Notes under the pieces: model-generated
Seen by the model: the letters and a program-made list of their open reading frames with translations, nothing else
Databases searched by the model: none
What the model was told of the DNA's origin: nothing
Part shown: in pieces, positions 46,501 through 61,700 of the stretch
How positions within the stretch are numbered: position 1 is the stretch's first letter
Layout of the letters: each line of letters opens with the position of its first letter
NCBI RefSeq assembly: GCF_037975245.1
Contig: NC_092562.1
Coordinates: 20,287,054-20,351,053, forward strand
DNA from: Apostichopus japonicus
Lineage: Eukaryota > Echinodermata > Holothuroidea > Aspidochirotida > Stichopodidae
Direction of reading: 5' to 3'
DNA: 64,000 nt
Position numbers and translations under genes: made by a program

Positions 46501-49500
46501 GGCGCGATGGCTTGGCGCACTGTACGAGCTGATGAGCGAGGCTCTCTTTTGCATCGGTGGTTCGAACACCCGGTGATGACGTCTTTTGCCGATCTTTTAC
46601 AGCGGGTCCGTACATGGGGAGCTGTAAGTATTAGTTAATCGACCTAATATCTCAGTCCATACAGTGGCGCGATGGCTTGGCGCACTGTACGAGCTGATGA
46701 GCGAGGCTCTCTTTTGCATCGGTGGTTCGAACACCCGGTGATGACGTCTTTTGCCGATCTTTTACAGCGGGTCCCTACATGGGGAGCTGTAAGTATTAGT
46801 TAATCGACCTAATATCTCAGTCCATACAGTGGCGCGATGGCTTGGCGCACTGTACGAGCTGATGAGCGAGGCTCTCTTTTGCATCGGTGGTTCGAACACC
46901 CGGTGATGACGTCTTTTGCCGATCTTTTACAGCGGGTCCATACATGGGGAGCTGTAAGTATTAGTTAATCGACCTAATATCTCAGTCCATACAGTGGCGC
47001 GATGGCTTGGCGCACTGTACGAGCTGATGAGCGAGGCTCTCTTTTGCATCGGTGGTTCGAACCCCCGGTGATGACGTCTTTTGCCGATCTTTTACAGCGA
47101 GTGCCTACATGGGGAGCTGTAAGTATTAGTTAATCCACCTAATATCTCAGTCCATACAGTGGCGCGATGGCTTGGCGCACTGTACGAGCTGATGAGCGAG
47201 GCTCTCTTTTGCATCGGTGGTTCGAACCCCGGTGATGACGTCTTTTGCCGATCTTTAACAGCGAGTGCCTACATGGGGAGCTTTAAATATTAGTTAATCG
47301 ACCTAATATCTCAGTCCATACAGTGGCGCGATGGCTTGGCGCACTGTACGAGCTGATGAGCGAGGCTCTCTTTTGCATCGGTGGTTCGAACACCCGGTGA
47401 TGACGTCTTTTGCCGATCTTTAACAGCGAGTGCCTACATGGGGAGCTTTAAGTATTAGTTAATCGACCTAATATCTCAGTCCATACAGTGGCGCGATGGC
47501 TTGGCGCACTGTACGAGCTGATGAGCGAGGCTCTCTTTTGCATCGGTGGTTCGAACACCCGGTGATGACGTCTTTTGCCGATCTTTTAAAGCGAGTGCCT
47601 ACATGGGGAGCTGTAAGTATTAGTTAATCGACCTAATATCTCAGTCCATACAGTGGCGCGATGGCTTGGCGCACTGTACGAGCTGATGAGCGAGGCTCTC
47701 TTTTGCATCGGTGGTTCGAACACCCGGTGATGACGTCTTTTGCCGATCTTTTACAGCGAGTGCCTACATGGGGAGCTGTAAGTATTAGTGAATCGACCTA
47801 ATAACTCAGTCCATACAGTGGCGCGATGGCTTGGCGCACTGTACGAGCTGATGAGAGAGGCTCTCTTTTGCATCGGTGGTTCGAACCCCCGGTGATGACG
47901 TCTTGTGCCGATCTTTTACAGCGAGTGCCTACATGGGGAGCTGTAAGTATTAGTGAATCGACCTAAGATCTCAGTCCATACAGTGGCGCGATGGCTTGGC
48001 GCACTGTACGAGCTGATGAGCGAGGCTCTCTTTTGCATCGGTGGTTCGAACTCCCGGTGATGACGTCTTTTGCCGATCTTTTACAGCGAGTGCCTACATG
48101 GGGAGCAGTAAGTATTAGTTAATCGACCTAATATCTCAGTCCATACAGTGGCGCGATGGCTTGGCGCACTGTACGAGCTGATGAGCGAGGCTCTCTTTTG
48201 CATCGGTGGTTCGAACACCCGGTGATGACGTCTTTTGCCGATCTTTTACAGCGAGTGCCTACATGGGGAGCTGTAAGTATTAGTTAATCGACCTAATAAC
48301 TCAGTCCATACAGTGGCGCGATGGCTTGGCGCACTGTACGAGCTGATGAGCGAGGCTCTCTTTTGCATCGGTGGTTCGAACACCCGGTGATGACGTCTTT
48401 TGCCGATCTTTTACAGCGAGTGCCTACATGGGGAGCTGTAAGTATTAGTTAATCGACCTAATATCTCAGTCCATACAGTGGCGCGATGGCTTGGCGCACT
48501 GTACGAGCTGATGAGCGAGGCTCTCTTTTGCATCGGTGGTTCGAACACCCGGTGATGACGTCTTTTGCCGATCTTTTACAGCGAGTGCCTACATGGGGAG
48601 CTGTAAGTATTAGTTAATCGAGCTAATATCTCAGTCCATACAGTGGCGCGATGGCTTGGCGCACTGTACGAGCTGATGAGCGAGGCTCTCTTTTGCATCG
48701 GTGGTTCGAACACCCGGTGATGACGTCTTTTGCCGATCTTTTACAGCGAGTGCCTACATGGGGAGCTGTAAGTATTACTTAATCGACCTAATATCTCAGT
48801 CCATACAGTGGCGCGATGGCTTGGCGCACTGTACGAGCTGATGAGCGAGGCTCTCTTTTGCATCGGTGGTTCGAACACCCGGTGATGACGTCTTTTGCCG
48901 ATCTTTTACAGCGAGTGCCTACATGGGGAGCTGTAAGTATTAGTTAATCCACCTAATAACTCAGTCCATACAGTGGCGCGATGGCTTGGCGCACTGTACG
49001 AGCTGATGAGCGAGGCTCTCTTTTGCATCGGTGGTTCGAACACCCGGTGATGATCTTTTACAGCGAGTGCCTACATGGGGAGCTGTAAGTATTAGTTAAT
49101 CCACCTAATATCTCAGTCCATACAGTGGCGCGATGGCTTGGCGCACTGTACGAGCTGATGAGCGAGGCTCTCTTTTGCATCGGTGGTTCGAACCCCCGAT
49201 GATGACGTCTTTTGCCGATCTTTTACAGCGAGTGCCTACATGGGGAGCTGTAAGTATTAGTTAATCCACCTAATATCTCAGTCCATACAGTGGCGCGATG
49301 GCTTGGCGCACTGTACGAGCTGATGAGCGAGGCTCTCTTTTGCATCGGTGGTTCGAACACCCGGTGATGACGTCTTTTGCCGATCTTTTACAGCGAGTGC
49401 CTACATGGGGAGCTGTAAGTATTAGTTAATCGACCTAATATCTCAGTCCATACAGTGGCGCGATGGCTTGGCGCACTGTGCGAGCTGATGAGCGAGGCTC

Positions 49501-52199
49501 TCTTTTGCATCGGTGGTTCGAACGCCCGGTGATGACGTCTTTTGCCGATCTTTTACAGCGAGTGCCTACATGGGGAGCTGTAAGTATTAGTTAATCGACC
49601 TAATAACTCAGTCCATACAGTGGCGCGATGGCTTGGCGCACTGTACGAGCTGATGAGCGAGGCTCTCTTTTGCATCGGTGGTTCGAACACCCGGTGATGA
49701 CGTCTTTTGCCGATCTTTTACAGCGAGTGCCTACATGGGGAGCTGTAAGTATTAGTTAATCGACCTAATATCTCAGTCCATACAGTGGCGCGATGGCTTG
49801 GCGCACTGTACGAGCTGATGAGCGAGGCTCTCTTTTGCATCGGTGGTTCGAACACCCGGTGATGACGTCTTTTGCCGATCTTTTACAGCGAGTGCCTACA
49901 TGGGGAGCTGTAAGTATTAGTTAATCCACCTAATATCTCAGTCCATACAGTGGCGCGATGGCTTGGCGCACTGTACGAGCTGATGAGCGAGGCTCTCTTT
50001 TGCATCGGTGGTTCGAACACCCGGTGATGACGTCTTTTGCCGATCTTTTACAGCGAGTGCCTACATGGGGAGCTGTAAGTATTAGTTAATCGACCTAATA
50101 TCTCAGTCCATACAGTGGCGCGATGGCTTGGCGCACTGTACGAGCTGATGAGCGAGGCTCTCTTTTGCATCGGTGGTTCGAACACCCGGTGATGACGTCT
50201 TTTGCCGATCTTTTACAGCGAGTGCCTACATGGGGAGCTGTAAGTAATAGTTAATCGACCTAATATCTCAGTCCATACAGTGGCGCGATGGCTTGGCGCA
50301 CTGTACGAGCTGATGAGCGAGGCTCTCTTTTGCATCGGTGGTTCGAACACCCGGTGATGACGTCTTTTGCCGATCTTTTACAGCGAGTGCCTACATGGGG
50401 AGCTGTAAGTATTAGTTAATCCACCTAATAACTCAGTCCATACAGTGGCGCGATGGCTTGGCGCACTGTACGAGCTGATGAGCGAGGCTCTCTTTTGCAT
50501 CGGTGGTTCGAACACCCGGTGATGATCTTTTACAGCGAGTGCCTACATGGGGAGCTGTAAGTATTAGTTAATCCACCTAATATCTCAGTCCATACAGTGG
50601 CGCGATGGCTTGGCGCACTGTACGAGCTGATGAGCGAGGCTCTCTTTTGCATCGGTGGTTCGAACCCCCGATGATGACGTCTTTTGCCGATCTTTTACAG
50701 CGAGTGCCTACATGGGGAGCTGTAAGTATTAGTTAATCCACCTAATATCTCAGTCCATACAGTGGCGCGATGGCTTGGCGCACTGTACGAGCTGATGAGC
50801 GAGGCTCTCTTTTGCATCGGTGGTTCGAACACCCGGTGATGACGTCTTTTGCCGATCTTTTACAGCGAGTGCCTACATGGGGAGCTGTAAGTATTAGTTA
50901 ATCGACCTAATATCTCAGTCCATACAGTGGCGCGATGGCTTGGCGCACTGTACGAGCTGATGAGCGAGGCTCTCTTTTGCATCGGTGGTTCGAACACCCG
51001 GTGATGACGTCTTTTGCCGATCTTTTACAGCGAGTGCCTACATGGGGAGCTGTAAGTATTAGTTAATCGACCTAATATCTCAGTCCATACAGTGGCGCGA
51101 TGGCTTGGCGCACTGTACGAGCTGATGAGCGAGGCTCTCTTTTGCATCGGTGGTTCGAACACCCGGTGATGACGTCTTTTGCCGATCTTTTACAGCGAGT
51201 GCCTACATGGGGAGCTGTAAGTATTAGTTAATCGACCTAATAACTCAGTCCATACAGTGGCGCGATGGCTTGGCGCACTGTACGAGCTGATGAGCGAGGC
51301 TCTCTTTTGCATCGGTAGTTCGAACACCCGGTGATGATCTTTTACAGCGAGTGCCTACATGGGGAGCTGTAAGTATTAGTTAATCGACCTAATATCTCAG
51401 TCCATACAGTGGCGCGATGGCTTGTCGCACTGTACGAGCTGATGAGCGAGGCTCTCTTTTGCATCGGTGGTTCGAACCCCCGGTGATGACGTCTTTTGCC
51501 GATCTTTTACAGCGAGTGCCTACATGGGGAGCTGTAAGTATTAGTGAATCCACCTAATATCTCAGTCCATACAGTGGCGCGATGGCTTGGCGCACTGTAC
51601 GAGCTGATGAGCGAGGCTCTCTTTTGCATCGGTGGTTCGAACCCCCGGTGATGACGTCTTTTGCCGGTCTTTTACAGCGAGTGCCTACATGGGGAGCTGT
51701 AAGTATTAGTGAATCCACCTAATATCTCAGTCCATACAGTGGCGCGATGGCTTGGCGCACTGTACGAGCTGATGAGCGAGGCTCTCTTTTGCATCGGTGG
51801 TTCGAACACCCGGTGATGACGTCTTTTGCCGATCTTTTACAGCGAGTGCCTACATGGGGAGCTGTAAGTATTAGTTAATCGACCTAATATCTCAGTCCAT
51901 ACAGTGGCGCGATGGCTTGGCGCACTGTACGAGCTGATGAGCGAGGCTCTCTTTTGCATCGGTGGTTCGAACACCCGGTGATGACGTCTTTTGCCGATCT
52001 TTTACAGCGAGTGCCTACATGGGGAGCTGTAAGTATTAGTTAATCGACCTAATATCTCAGTCCATACAGTGGCGCGATGGCTTGGCGCACTGTACGAGCT
52101 GATGAGCGAGGCTCTCTTTTGCATCGGTGGTTCGAACACCCGGTGATGACGTCTTTTGCCGATCTTTTACAGCGAGTGCCTACATGGGGAGCTGTAAGT

Positions 52200-55100
52200 A
52201 TTAGTTAATCGACCTAATATCTCAGTCCATACAGTGGCGCGATGGCTTGGCGCACTGTACGAGCTGATGAGCGAGGCTCTCTTTTGCATCGGTGGTTCGA
52301 ACCCCCGGTGATGACGTCTTTTGCCGATCTTTTACAGCGAGTGCCTACATGGGGAGCTGTAAGTATTAGTTAATCGACCTAATATCTCAGTCCATACAGT
52401 GGCGCGATGGCTTGGCGCACTGTACGAGCTGATGAGCGAGGCTCTCTTTTGCATCGGTGGTTCGAACGCCCGGTGATGACGTCTTTTGCCGATCTTTTAC
52501 AGCGAGTGCCTACATGGGGAGCTGTAAGTATTAGTTAATCGACCTAATATCTCAGTCCATACAGTGGCGCGATGGCTTGGCGCACTGTACGAGCTGATGA
52601 GCGAGGCTCTCTTTTGCATCGGTGGTTCGAACCCCCGGTGATGACGTCTTTTGCCGATCTTTTACAGCGAGTGCCTACATGGGGAGCTGTAAGTATTAGT
52701 TAATCGACCTAATAACTCAGTCCATACAGTGGCGCGATGGCTTGGCGCACTGTACGAGCTGATGAGCGAGGCTCTCTTTTGCATCGGTGGTTCGAACACC
52801 CGGTGATGACGTCTTTTGCCGATCTTTTACAGCGAGTGCCTACATGGGGAGCTGTAAGTATTAGTTAATCGACCTAATATCTCAGTCCATACAGTGGCGC
52901 GATGGCTTGGCGCACTGTACGAGCTGATGAGCGAGGCTCTCTTTTGCATCGGTGGTTCGAACACCCGGTGATGACGTCTTTTGCCGATCTTTTACAGCGA
53001 GTGCCTACATGGGGAGCTGTAAGTATTACTTAATCGACCTAATATCTCAGTCCATACAGTGGCGCGATGGCTTGGCGCACTGTACGAGCTGATGAGCGAG
53101 GCTCTCTTTTGCATCGGTGGTTCGAACACCCGGTGATGACGTCTTTTGCCGATCTTTTACAGCGAGTGCCTACATGGGGAGCTGTAAGTATTAGTTAATC
53201 GACCTAATAACTCAGTCCATACAGTGGCGCGATGGCTTGGCGCACTGTACGAGCTGATGAGCGAGGCTCTCTTTTGCATCGGTGGTTCGAACACCCGGTG
53301 ATGACGTCTTTTGCCGATCTTTTACAGCGAGTGCCTACATGGGGAGCTGTAAGTATTAGTTAATCCACCTAATATCTCAGTCCATACAGTGGCGCGATGG
53401 CTTGGCGCACTGTACGAGCTGATGAGCGAGGCTCTCTTTTGCATCGGTAGTTCGAACCCCCGGTGATGACGTCTTTTGCCGATCTTTTACAGCGAGTGTC
53501 TACATGGGGAGCTGTAAGTATTAGTGAATCCACCTAATATCTCAGTCCATACAGTGGCGCGATGGCTTGGCGCACTGTACGAGCTGATGAGCGAGGCTCT
53601 CTTTTGCATCGGTGGTTCGAACACCCGGTGATGACGTCTTTTGCCGATCTTTTACAGCGAGTGCCTACATGGGGAGCTGTAAGTATTAGTTAATCGACCT
53701 AATATCTCAGTCCATACAGTGGCGCGATGGCTTGGCGCACTGTACGAGCTGATGAGCGAGGCTCTCTTTTGCATCGGTGGTTCGAACACCCGGTGATGAC
53801 GTCTTTTGCCGATCTTTTACAGCGAGTGCCTACATGGGGAGCTGTAAGTATTAGTTAATCGACCTAAGATCTCAGTCCATACAGTGGCGCGATGGCTTGG
53901 CGCACTGTACGAGCTGATGAGCGAGGCTCTCTTTTGCATCGGTGGTTCGAACACCCGGTGATGATCTTTTACAGCGAGTGCCTACATGGGGAGCTGTAAG
54001 TATTAGTTAATCGACCTAATATCTCAGTCCATACAGTGGCGCGATGGCTTGGCGCACTGTACGAGCTGATGAGCGAGGCTCTCTTTTGCATCGGTGGTTC
54101 GAACCCCCGGTGATGACGTCTTTTGCCGGTCTTTTACAGCGAGTGCCTACATGGGGAGCTGTAAGTATTAGTTAATCCACCTAATATCTCAGTCCATACA
54201 GTGGCGCGATGGCTTGGCGCACTGTACGAGCTGATGAGCGAGGCTCTCTTTTGCATCGTTGGTTCGAACACCCGGTGATGACGTCTTTTGCCGATCTTTT
54301 ACAGCGAGTGCCTACATGGGGAGCTGTAAGTATTAGTTAATCGACCTAATATCTCAGTCCATACAGTGGCGCGATGGCTTGGCGCACTGTACGAGCTGAT
54401 GAGCGAGGCTCTCTTTTGCATCGGTGGTTCGAACCCCCGGTGATGACGTCTTTTGCCGATCTTTTACAGCGAGTGCCTACATGGGGAGCTGTAAGTATTA
54501 GTTAATCGACCTAATATCTCAGTCCATACAGTGGCGCGATGGCTTGGCGCACTGTACGAGCTGATGAGCGAGGCTCTCTTTTGCATCGGTGGTTCGAACA
54601 CCCGGTGATGACGTCTTTTGCCGATCTTTTACAGCGAGTGCCTACATGGGGAGCTGTAAGTATTAGTTAATCGACCTAATATCTCAGTCCATACAGTGGC
54701 GCGATGGCTTGGCGCACTGTACGAGCTGATGAGCGAGGCTCTCTTTTGCATCGGTGGTTCGAACACCCGGTGATGACGTCTTTTGCCGATCTTTTACAGC
54801 GAGTGCCTACATGGGGAGCTGTAAGTATTAGTTAATCGACCTAATATCTCAGTCCATACAGTGGCGCGATGGCTTGGCGCACTGTACGAGCTGATGAGCG
54901 AGGCTCTCTTTTGCATCGGTGGTTCGAACCCCCGGTGATGACGTCTTTTGCCGATCTTTTACAGCGAGTGCCTACATGGGGAGCTGTAAGTATTAGTTAA
55001 TCGACCTAATAACTCAGTCCATACAGTGGCGCGATGGCTTGGCGCACTGTACGAGCTGATGAGCGAGGCTCTCTTTTGCATCGGTGGTTCGAACACCCGG

Positions 55101-55950
55101 TGATGACGTCTTTTGCCGATCTTTTACAGCGAGTGCCTACATGGGGAGCTGTAAGTATTAGTTAATCGACCTAATATCTCAGTCCATACAGTGGCGCGAT
55201 GGCTTGGCGCACTGTACGAGCTGATGAGCGAGGCTCTCTTTTGCATCGGTGGTTCGAACACCCGGTGATGACGTCTTTTGCCGATCTTTTACAGCGAGTG
55301 CCTACATGGGGAGCTGTAAGTATTAGTTAATCGACCTAATAACTCAGTCCATACAGTGGCGCGATGGCTTGGCGCACTGTACGAGCTGATGAGCGAGGCT
55401 CTCTTTTGCATCGGTGGTTCGAACACCCGGTGATGACGTCTTTTGCCGGTCTTTTACAGCGAGTGCCTACATGGGGAGCTGTAAGTATTAGTTAATCCAC
55501 CTAATATCTCAGTCCATACAGTGGCGCGATGGCTTGGCGCACTGTACGAGCTGATGAGCGAGGCTCTCTTTTGCATCGTTGGTTCGAACACCCGGTGATG
55601 ACGTCTTTTGCCGATCTTTTACAGCGAGTGCCTACATGGGGAGCTGTAAGTATTAGTTAATCGACCTAATATCTCAGTCCATACAGTGGCGCGATGGCTT
55701 GGCGCACTGTACGAGCTGATGAGCGAGGCTCTCTTTTGCATCGGTGGTTCGAACACCCGGTGATGACGTCTTTTGCCGATCTTTTACAGCGAGTGCCTAC
55801 ATGGGGAGCTGTAAGTATTAGTTAATCGACCTAATATCTCAGTCCATACAGTGGCGCGATGGCTTGGCGCACTGTACGAGCTGATGAGCGAGGCTCTCTT
55901 TTGCATCGGTGGTTCGAACACCCGGTGATGACGTCTTTTGCCGATCTTTT
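52200..55950 (+). repeat. Large duplicated block, left copy (offsets 6574 and 8046)
   Basis: Markers here recur to the right. CGGTAGTTCG: 53445, 60019, 61491. Deletion monomer: 53957, 60531, 62003. TTTTGCCGGT: 54121, 60695, 62167 and 55441, 63487. The offsets are 6574 (40 monomers less 26 bp) and 8046 (6574 + 1472). The right copy thus contains an extra internal 1472-bp tandem duplication. Confidence 0.85.
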
Positions 55951-56159
55951 ACAGCGAGTGCCTACATGGGGAGCTGTAAGTATTAGTTAATCGACCTAAT
56001 ATCTCAGTCCATACAGTGGCGCGATGGCTCGGCGCACTGTACGAGCTGATGAGCGAGGCTCTCTTTTGCATCGGTGGTTCGAACACCCGGTGATGACGTC
56101 TTTTGCCAATCTTTTACAGCGAGTGCCTACATGGGGAGCTGTAAGTATTAGTTAATCGA

Positions 56160-57110
56160 CCTAATATCTCAGTCCATACAGTGGCGCGATGGCTTGGCGC
56201 ACTGTACGAGCTGATGAGAGAGGCTCTCTTTTGCATCGGTGGTTCGAATCCCCGGTGATGACGTCTTTTGCCGATCTTTTACAGCGAGTGCCTACACGGG
56301 GAGCTGTAAGTATTAGTTAATCGACCTAATACCTCAGTCCATACAGTGGCGCGATGGCTTGGCGCACTGTACGAGCTGATGAGCGAGGCTCTCTTTTGCA
56401 TCGGTGGTTCGAACACCCGTTGATGACGTCTTTTGCCGATCTTTTACAGCGAGTGCCTACATGGGGAGCTGTAAGTATTAGTTAATCGACCTAATATCTC
56501 AGTCCATACAGTGGCGCGATGGCTTGGCGCACTGTACGAGCTGATGAGCGAGGCTCTCTTTTGCATCGGTGGTTCGAACACCCGGTGATGATCTTTTACA
56601 GCGAGTGCCTACATGGGGAGCTGTAAGTATTAGTTAATCCACCTAATATCTCAGTCCATACAGTGGCGCGATGGCTCGGCGCACTGTACGAGCTGATGAG
56701 CGAGGCTCTCTTTTGCATCGGTGGTTCGAACACCCGGTGATGACGTCTTTTGCCGATCTTTTACAGCGAGTGCCTACATGGGGAGCTGTAAGTATTAGTT
56801 AATCGACCTAATATCTCAGTCCATACAGTGGCGCGATGGCTTGGCGCACTGTACGAGCTGATGAGAGAGGCTCTCTTTTGCATCGGTGGTTCGAATCCCC
56901 GGTGATGACGTCTTTTGCCGATCTTTTACAGCGAGTGCCTACACGGGGAGCTGTAAGTATTAGTTAATCGACCTAATACCTCAGTCCATACAGTGGCGCG
57001 ATGGCTTGGCGCACTGTACGAGCTGATGAGCGAGGCTCTCTTTTGCATCGGTGGTTCGAACACCCGTTGATGACGTCTTTTGCCGATCTTTTACAGCGAG
57101 TGCCTACATG
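56160..57110 (+). repeat. 4-monomer (647-bp) tandem duplication
   Basis: CTACACGGGG with the following CTAATACCTCAG and ACCCGTTGATGAC variants appears near 56292 and again near 56939, 647 bp apart. 647 is 4 x 165 less the 13-bp deletion located between them (56584). Confidence 0.8.
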
Positions 57111-58769
57111 GGGAGCTGTAAGTATTAGTTAATCGACCTAATATCTCAGTCCATACAGTGGCGCGATGGCTTGTCGCACTGTACGAGCTGATGAGCGAGG
57201 CTCTCTTTTGCATCGGTGGTTCGAACACCCGGTGATGACGTCTTTTGCCGATCTTTTACAGCGAGTGCCTACATGGGGAGCTGTAAGTATTAGTTAATCG
57301 ACCTAATATCTCAGTCCATACAGTGGCGCGATGGCTTGGCGCACTGTACGAGCTGATGAGCGAGGCTCTCTTTTGCATCGGTGGTTCGAACCCCCGGTGA
57401 TGACGTCTTTTGCCGATCTTTTACAGCGAGTGCCTACATGGGGAGCTGTAAGTATTAGTTAATCGACCTAATATCTCAGTCCATACAGTGGCGCGATGGC
57501 TTGGCGCACTGTACGAGCTGATGAGCGAGGCTCTCTTTTGCATCGGTGGTTCGAACCCCCGGTGATGACGTCTTTTGCCGATCTTTTACAGCGAGTGCCT
57601 ACATGGGGAGCTGTAAGTATTAGTTAATCGACCTAATATCTCAGTCCATACAGTGGCGCGATGGCTTGGCGCACTGTACGAGCTGATGAGCGAGGCTCTC
57701 TTTTGCATCGGTGGTTCGAACACCCGGTGATGACGTCTTTTGCCGATCTTTTACAGCGAGTGCCTACATGGGGAGCTGTAAGTATTAGTTAATCGACCTA
57801 ATAACTCAGTCCATACAGTGGCGCGATGGCTTGGCGCACTGTACGAGCTGATGAGCGAGGCTCTCTTTTGCATCGGTGGTTCGAACACCCGGTGATGAAG
57901 TCTTTTGCCGATCTTTTACAGCGAGTGCCTACATGGGGAGCTGTAAGTATTAATGAATCGACCTAATAACTCAGTCCATACAGTGGCGCGATGGCTTGGC
58001 GCACTGTACGAGCTGATGAGCGAGGCTCTCTTTTGCATCGGTGGTTCGAACACCCAGTGATGACGTCTTTTGCCGATCTTTTACAGCGAGTGCCTACATG
58101 GGGAGCTGTAAGTATTAATGAATCGACCTAATAACTCAGTCCATACAGTGGCGCGATGGCTTGGCGCACTGTACGAGCTGATGAGCGAGGCTCTCTTTTG
58201 CATCGGTGGTTCGAACCCCCGGTGATGACGTCTTTTGCCGGTCTTTTACAGCGAGTGCCTACATGGGGAGCTGTAAGTATTAGTGAATCCACCTAATATC
58301 TCAGTCCATACAGTGGCGCGATGGCTTGGCGCACTGTACGAGCTGATGAGCGAGGCTCTCTTTTGCATCGGTGGTTCGAACACCCGGTGATGACGTCTTT
58401 TGCCGATCTTTTACAGCGAGTGCCTACATGGGGAGCTGTAAGTATTAGTTAATCGACCTAATATCTCAGTCCATACAGTGGCGCGATGGCTTGGCGCACT
58501 GTACGAGCTGATGAGCGAGGCTCTCTTTTGCATCGGTGGTTCGAACACCCGGTGATGACGTCTTTTGCCGATCTTTTACAGCGAGTGCCTACATGGGGAG
58601 CTGTAAGTATTAGTTAATCGACCTAATATCTCAGTCCATACAGTGGCGCGATGGCTTGGCGCACGGTACGAGCTGATGAGCGAGGCTCTCTTTTGCATCG
58701 GTGGTTCGAACACCCGGTGATGACGTCTTTTGCCGATCTTTTACAGCGAGTGCCTACATGGGGAGCTGT

Positions 58770-61700
58770 AAGTATTAGTTAATCGACCTAATATCTCAGT
58801 CCATACAGTGGCGCGATGGCTTGACGCACTGTACGAGCTGATGAGCGAGGCTCTCTTTTGCATCGGTGGTTCGAACCCCCGGTGATGACGTCTTTTGCCG
58901 ATCTTTTACAGCGAGTGCCTACATGGGGAGCTGTAAGTATTAGTTAATCGACCTAATATCTCAGTCCATACAGTGGCGCGATGGCTTGGCGCACTGTACG
59001 AGCTGATGAGCGAGGCTCTCTTTTGCATCGGTGGTTCGAACGCCCGGTGATGACGTCTTTTGCCGATCTTTTACAGCGAGTGCCTACATGGGGAGCTGTA
59101 AGTATTAGTTAATCGACCTAATATCTCAGTCCATACAGTGGCGCGATGGCTTGGCGCACTGTACGAGCTGATGAGCGAGGCTCTCTTTTGCATCGGTGGT
59201 TCGAACCCCCGGTGATGACGTCTTTTGCCGATCTTTTACAGCGAGTGCCTACATGGGGAGCTGTAAGTATTAGTTAATCGACCTAATAACTCAGTCCATA
59301 CAGTGGCGCGATGGCTTGGCGCACTGTACGAGCTGATGAGCGAGGCTCTCTTTTGCATCGGTGGTTCGAACACCCGGTGATGACGTCTTTTGCCGATCTT
59401 TTACAGCGAGTGCCTACATGGGGAGCTGTAAGTATTAGTTAATCGACCTAATATCTCAGTCCATACAGTGGCGCGATGGCTTGGCGCACTGTACGAGCTG
59501 ATGAGCGAGGCTCTCTTTTGCATCGGTGGTTCGAACACCCGGTGATGACGTCTTTTGCCGATCTTTTACAGCGAGTGCCTACATGGGGAGCTGTAAGTAT
59601 TACTTAATCGACCTAATATCTCAGTCCATACAGTGGCGCGATGGCTTGGCGCACTGTACGAGCTGATGAGCGAGGCTCTCTTTTGCATCGGTGGTTCGAA
59701 CACCCGGTGATGACGTCTTTTGCCGATCTTTTACAGCGAGTGCCTACATGGGGAGCTGTAAGTATTAGTTAATCGACCTAATAACTCAGTCCATACAGTG
59801 GCGCGATGGCTTGGCGCACTGTACGAGCTGATGAGCGAGGCTCTCTTTTGCATCGGTGGTTCGAACACCCGGTGATGACGTCTTTTGCCGATCTTTTACA
59901 GCGAGTGCCTACATGGGGAGCTGTAAGTATTAGTTAATCCACCTAATATCTCAGTCCATACAGTGGCGCGATGGCTTGGCGCACTGTACGAGCTGATGAG
60001 CGAGGCTCTCTTTTGCATCGGTAGTTCGAACCCCCGGTGATGACGTCTTTTGCCGATCTTTTACAGCGAGTGTCTACATGGGGAGCTGTAAGTATTAGTG
60101 AATCCACCTAATATCTCAGTCCATACAGTGGCGCGATGGCTTGGCGCACTGTACGAGCTGATGAGCGAGGCTCTCTTTTGCATCGGTGGTTCGAACACCC
60201 GGTGATGACGTCTTTTGCCGATCTTTTACAGCGAGTGCCTACATGGGGAGCTGTAAGTATTAGTTAATCGACCTAATATCTCAGTCCATACAGTGGCGCG
60301 ATGGCTTGGCGCACTGTACGAGCTGATGAGCGAGGCTCTCTTTTGCATCGGTGGTTCGAACACCCGGTGATGACGTCTTTTGCCGATCTTTTACAGCGAG
60401 TGCCTACATGGGGAGCTGTAAGTATTAGTTAATCGACCTAAGATCTCAGTCCATACAGTGGCGCGATGGCTTGGCGCACTGTACGAGCTGATGAGCGAGG
60501 CTCTCTTTTGCATCGGTGGTTCGAACACCCGGTGATGATCTTTTACAGCGAGTGCCTACATGGGGAGCTGTAAGTATTAGTTAATCGACCTAATATCTCA
60601 GTCCATACAGTGGCGCGATGGCTTGGCGCACTGTACGAGCTGATGAGCGAGGCTCTCTTTTGCATCGGTGGTTCGAACCCCCGGTGATGACGTCTTTTGC
60701 CGGTCTTTTACAGCGAGTGCCTACATGGGGAGCTGTAAGTATTAGTTAATCCACCTAATATCTCAGTCCATACAGTGGCGCGATGGCTTGGCGCACTGTA
60801 CGAGCTGATGAGCGAGGCTCTCTTTTGCATCGTTGGTTCGAACACCCGGTGATGACGTCTTTTGCCGATCTTTTACAGCGAGTGCCTACATGGGGAGCTG
60901 TAAGTATTAGTTAATCGACCTAATATCTCAGTCCATACAGTGGCGCGATGGCTTGGCGCACTGTACGAGCTGATGAGCGAGGCTCTCTTTTGCATCGGTG
61001 GTTCGAACCCCCGGTGATGACGTCTTTTGCCGATCTTTTACAGCGAGTGCCTACATGGGGAGCTGTAAGTATTAGTTAATCGACCTAATATCTCAGTCCA
61101 TACAGTGGCGCGATGGCTTGGCGCACTGTACGAGCTGATGAGCGAGGCTCTCTTTTGCATCGGTGGTTCGAACACCCGGTGATGACGTCTTTTGCCGATC
61201 TTTTACAGCGAGTGCCTACATGGGGAGCTGTAAGTATTAGTTAATCGACCTAATAACTCAGTCCATACAGTGGCGCGATGGCTTGGCGCACTGTACGAGC
61301 TGATGAGCGAGGCTCTCTTTTGCATCGGTGGTTCGAACACCCGGTGATGACGTCTTTTGCCGATCTTTTACAGCGAGTGCCTACATGGGGAGCTGTAAGT
61401 ATTAGTTAATCCACCTAATATCTCAGTCCATACAGTGGCGCGATGGCTTGGCGCACTGTACGAGCTGATGAGCGAGGCTCTCTTTTGCATCGGTAGTTCG
61501 AACCCCCGGTGATGACGTCTTTTGCCGATCTTTTACAGCGAGTGTCTACATGGGGAGCTGTAAGTATTAGTGAATCCACCTAATATCTCAGTCCATACAG
61601 TGGCGCGATGGCTTGGCGCACTGTACGAGCTGATGAGCGAGGCTCTCTTTTGCATCGGTGGTTCGAACACCCGGTGATGACGTCTTTTGCCGATCTTTTA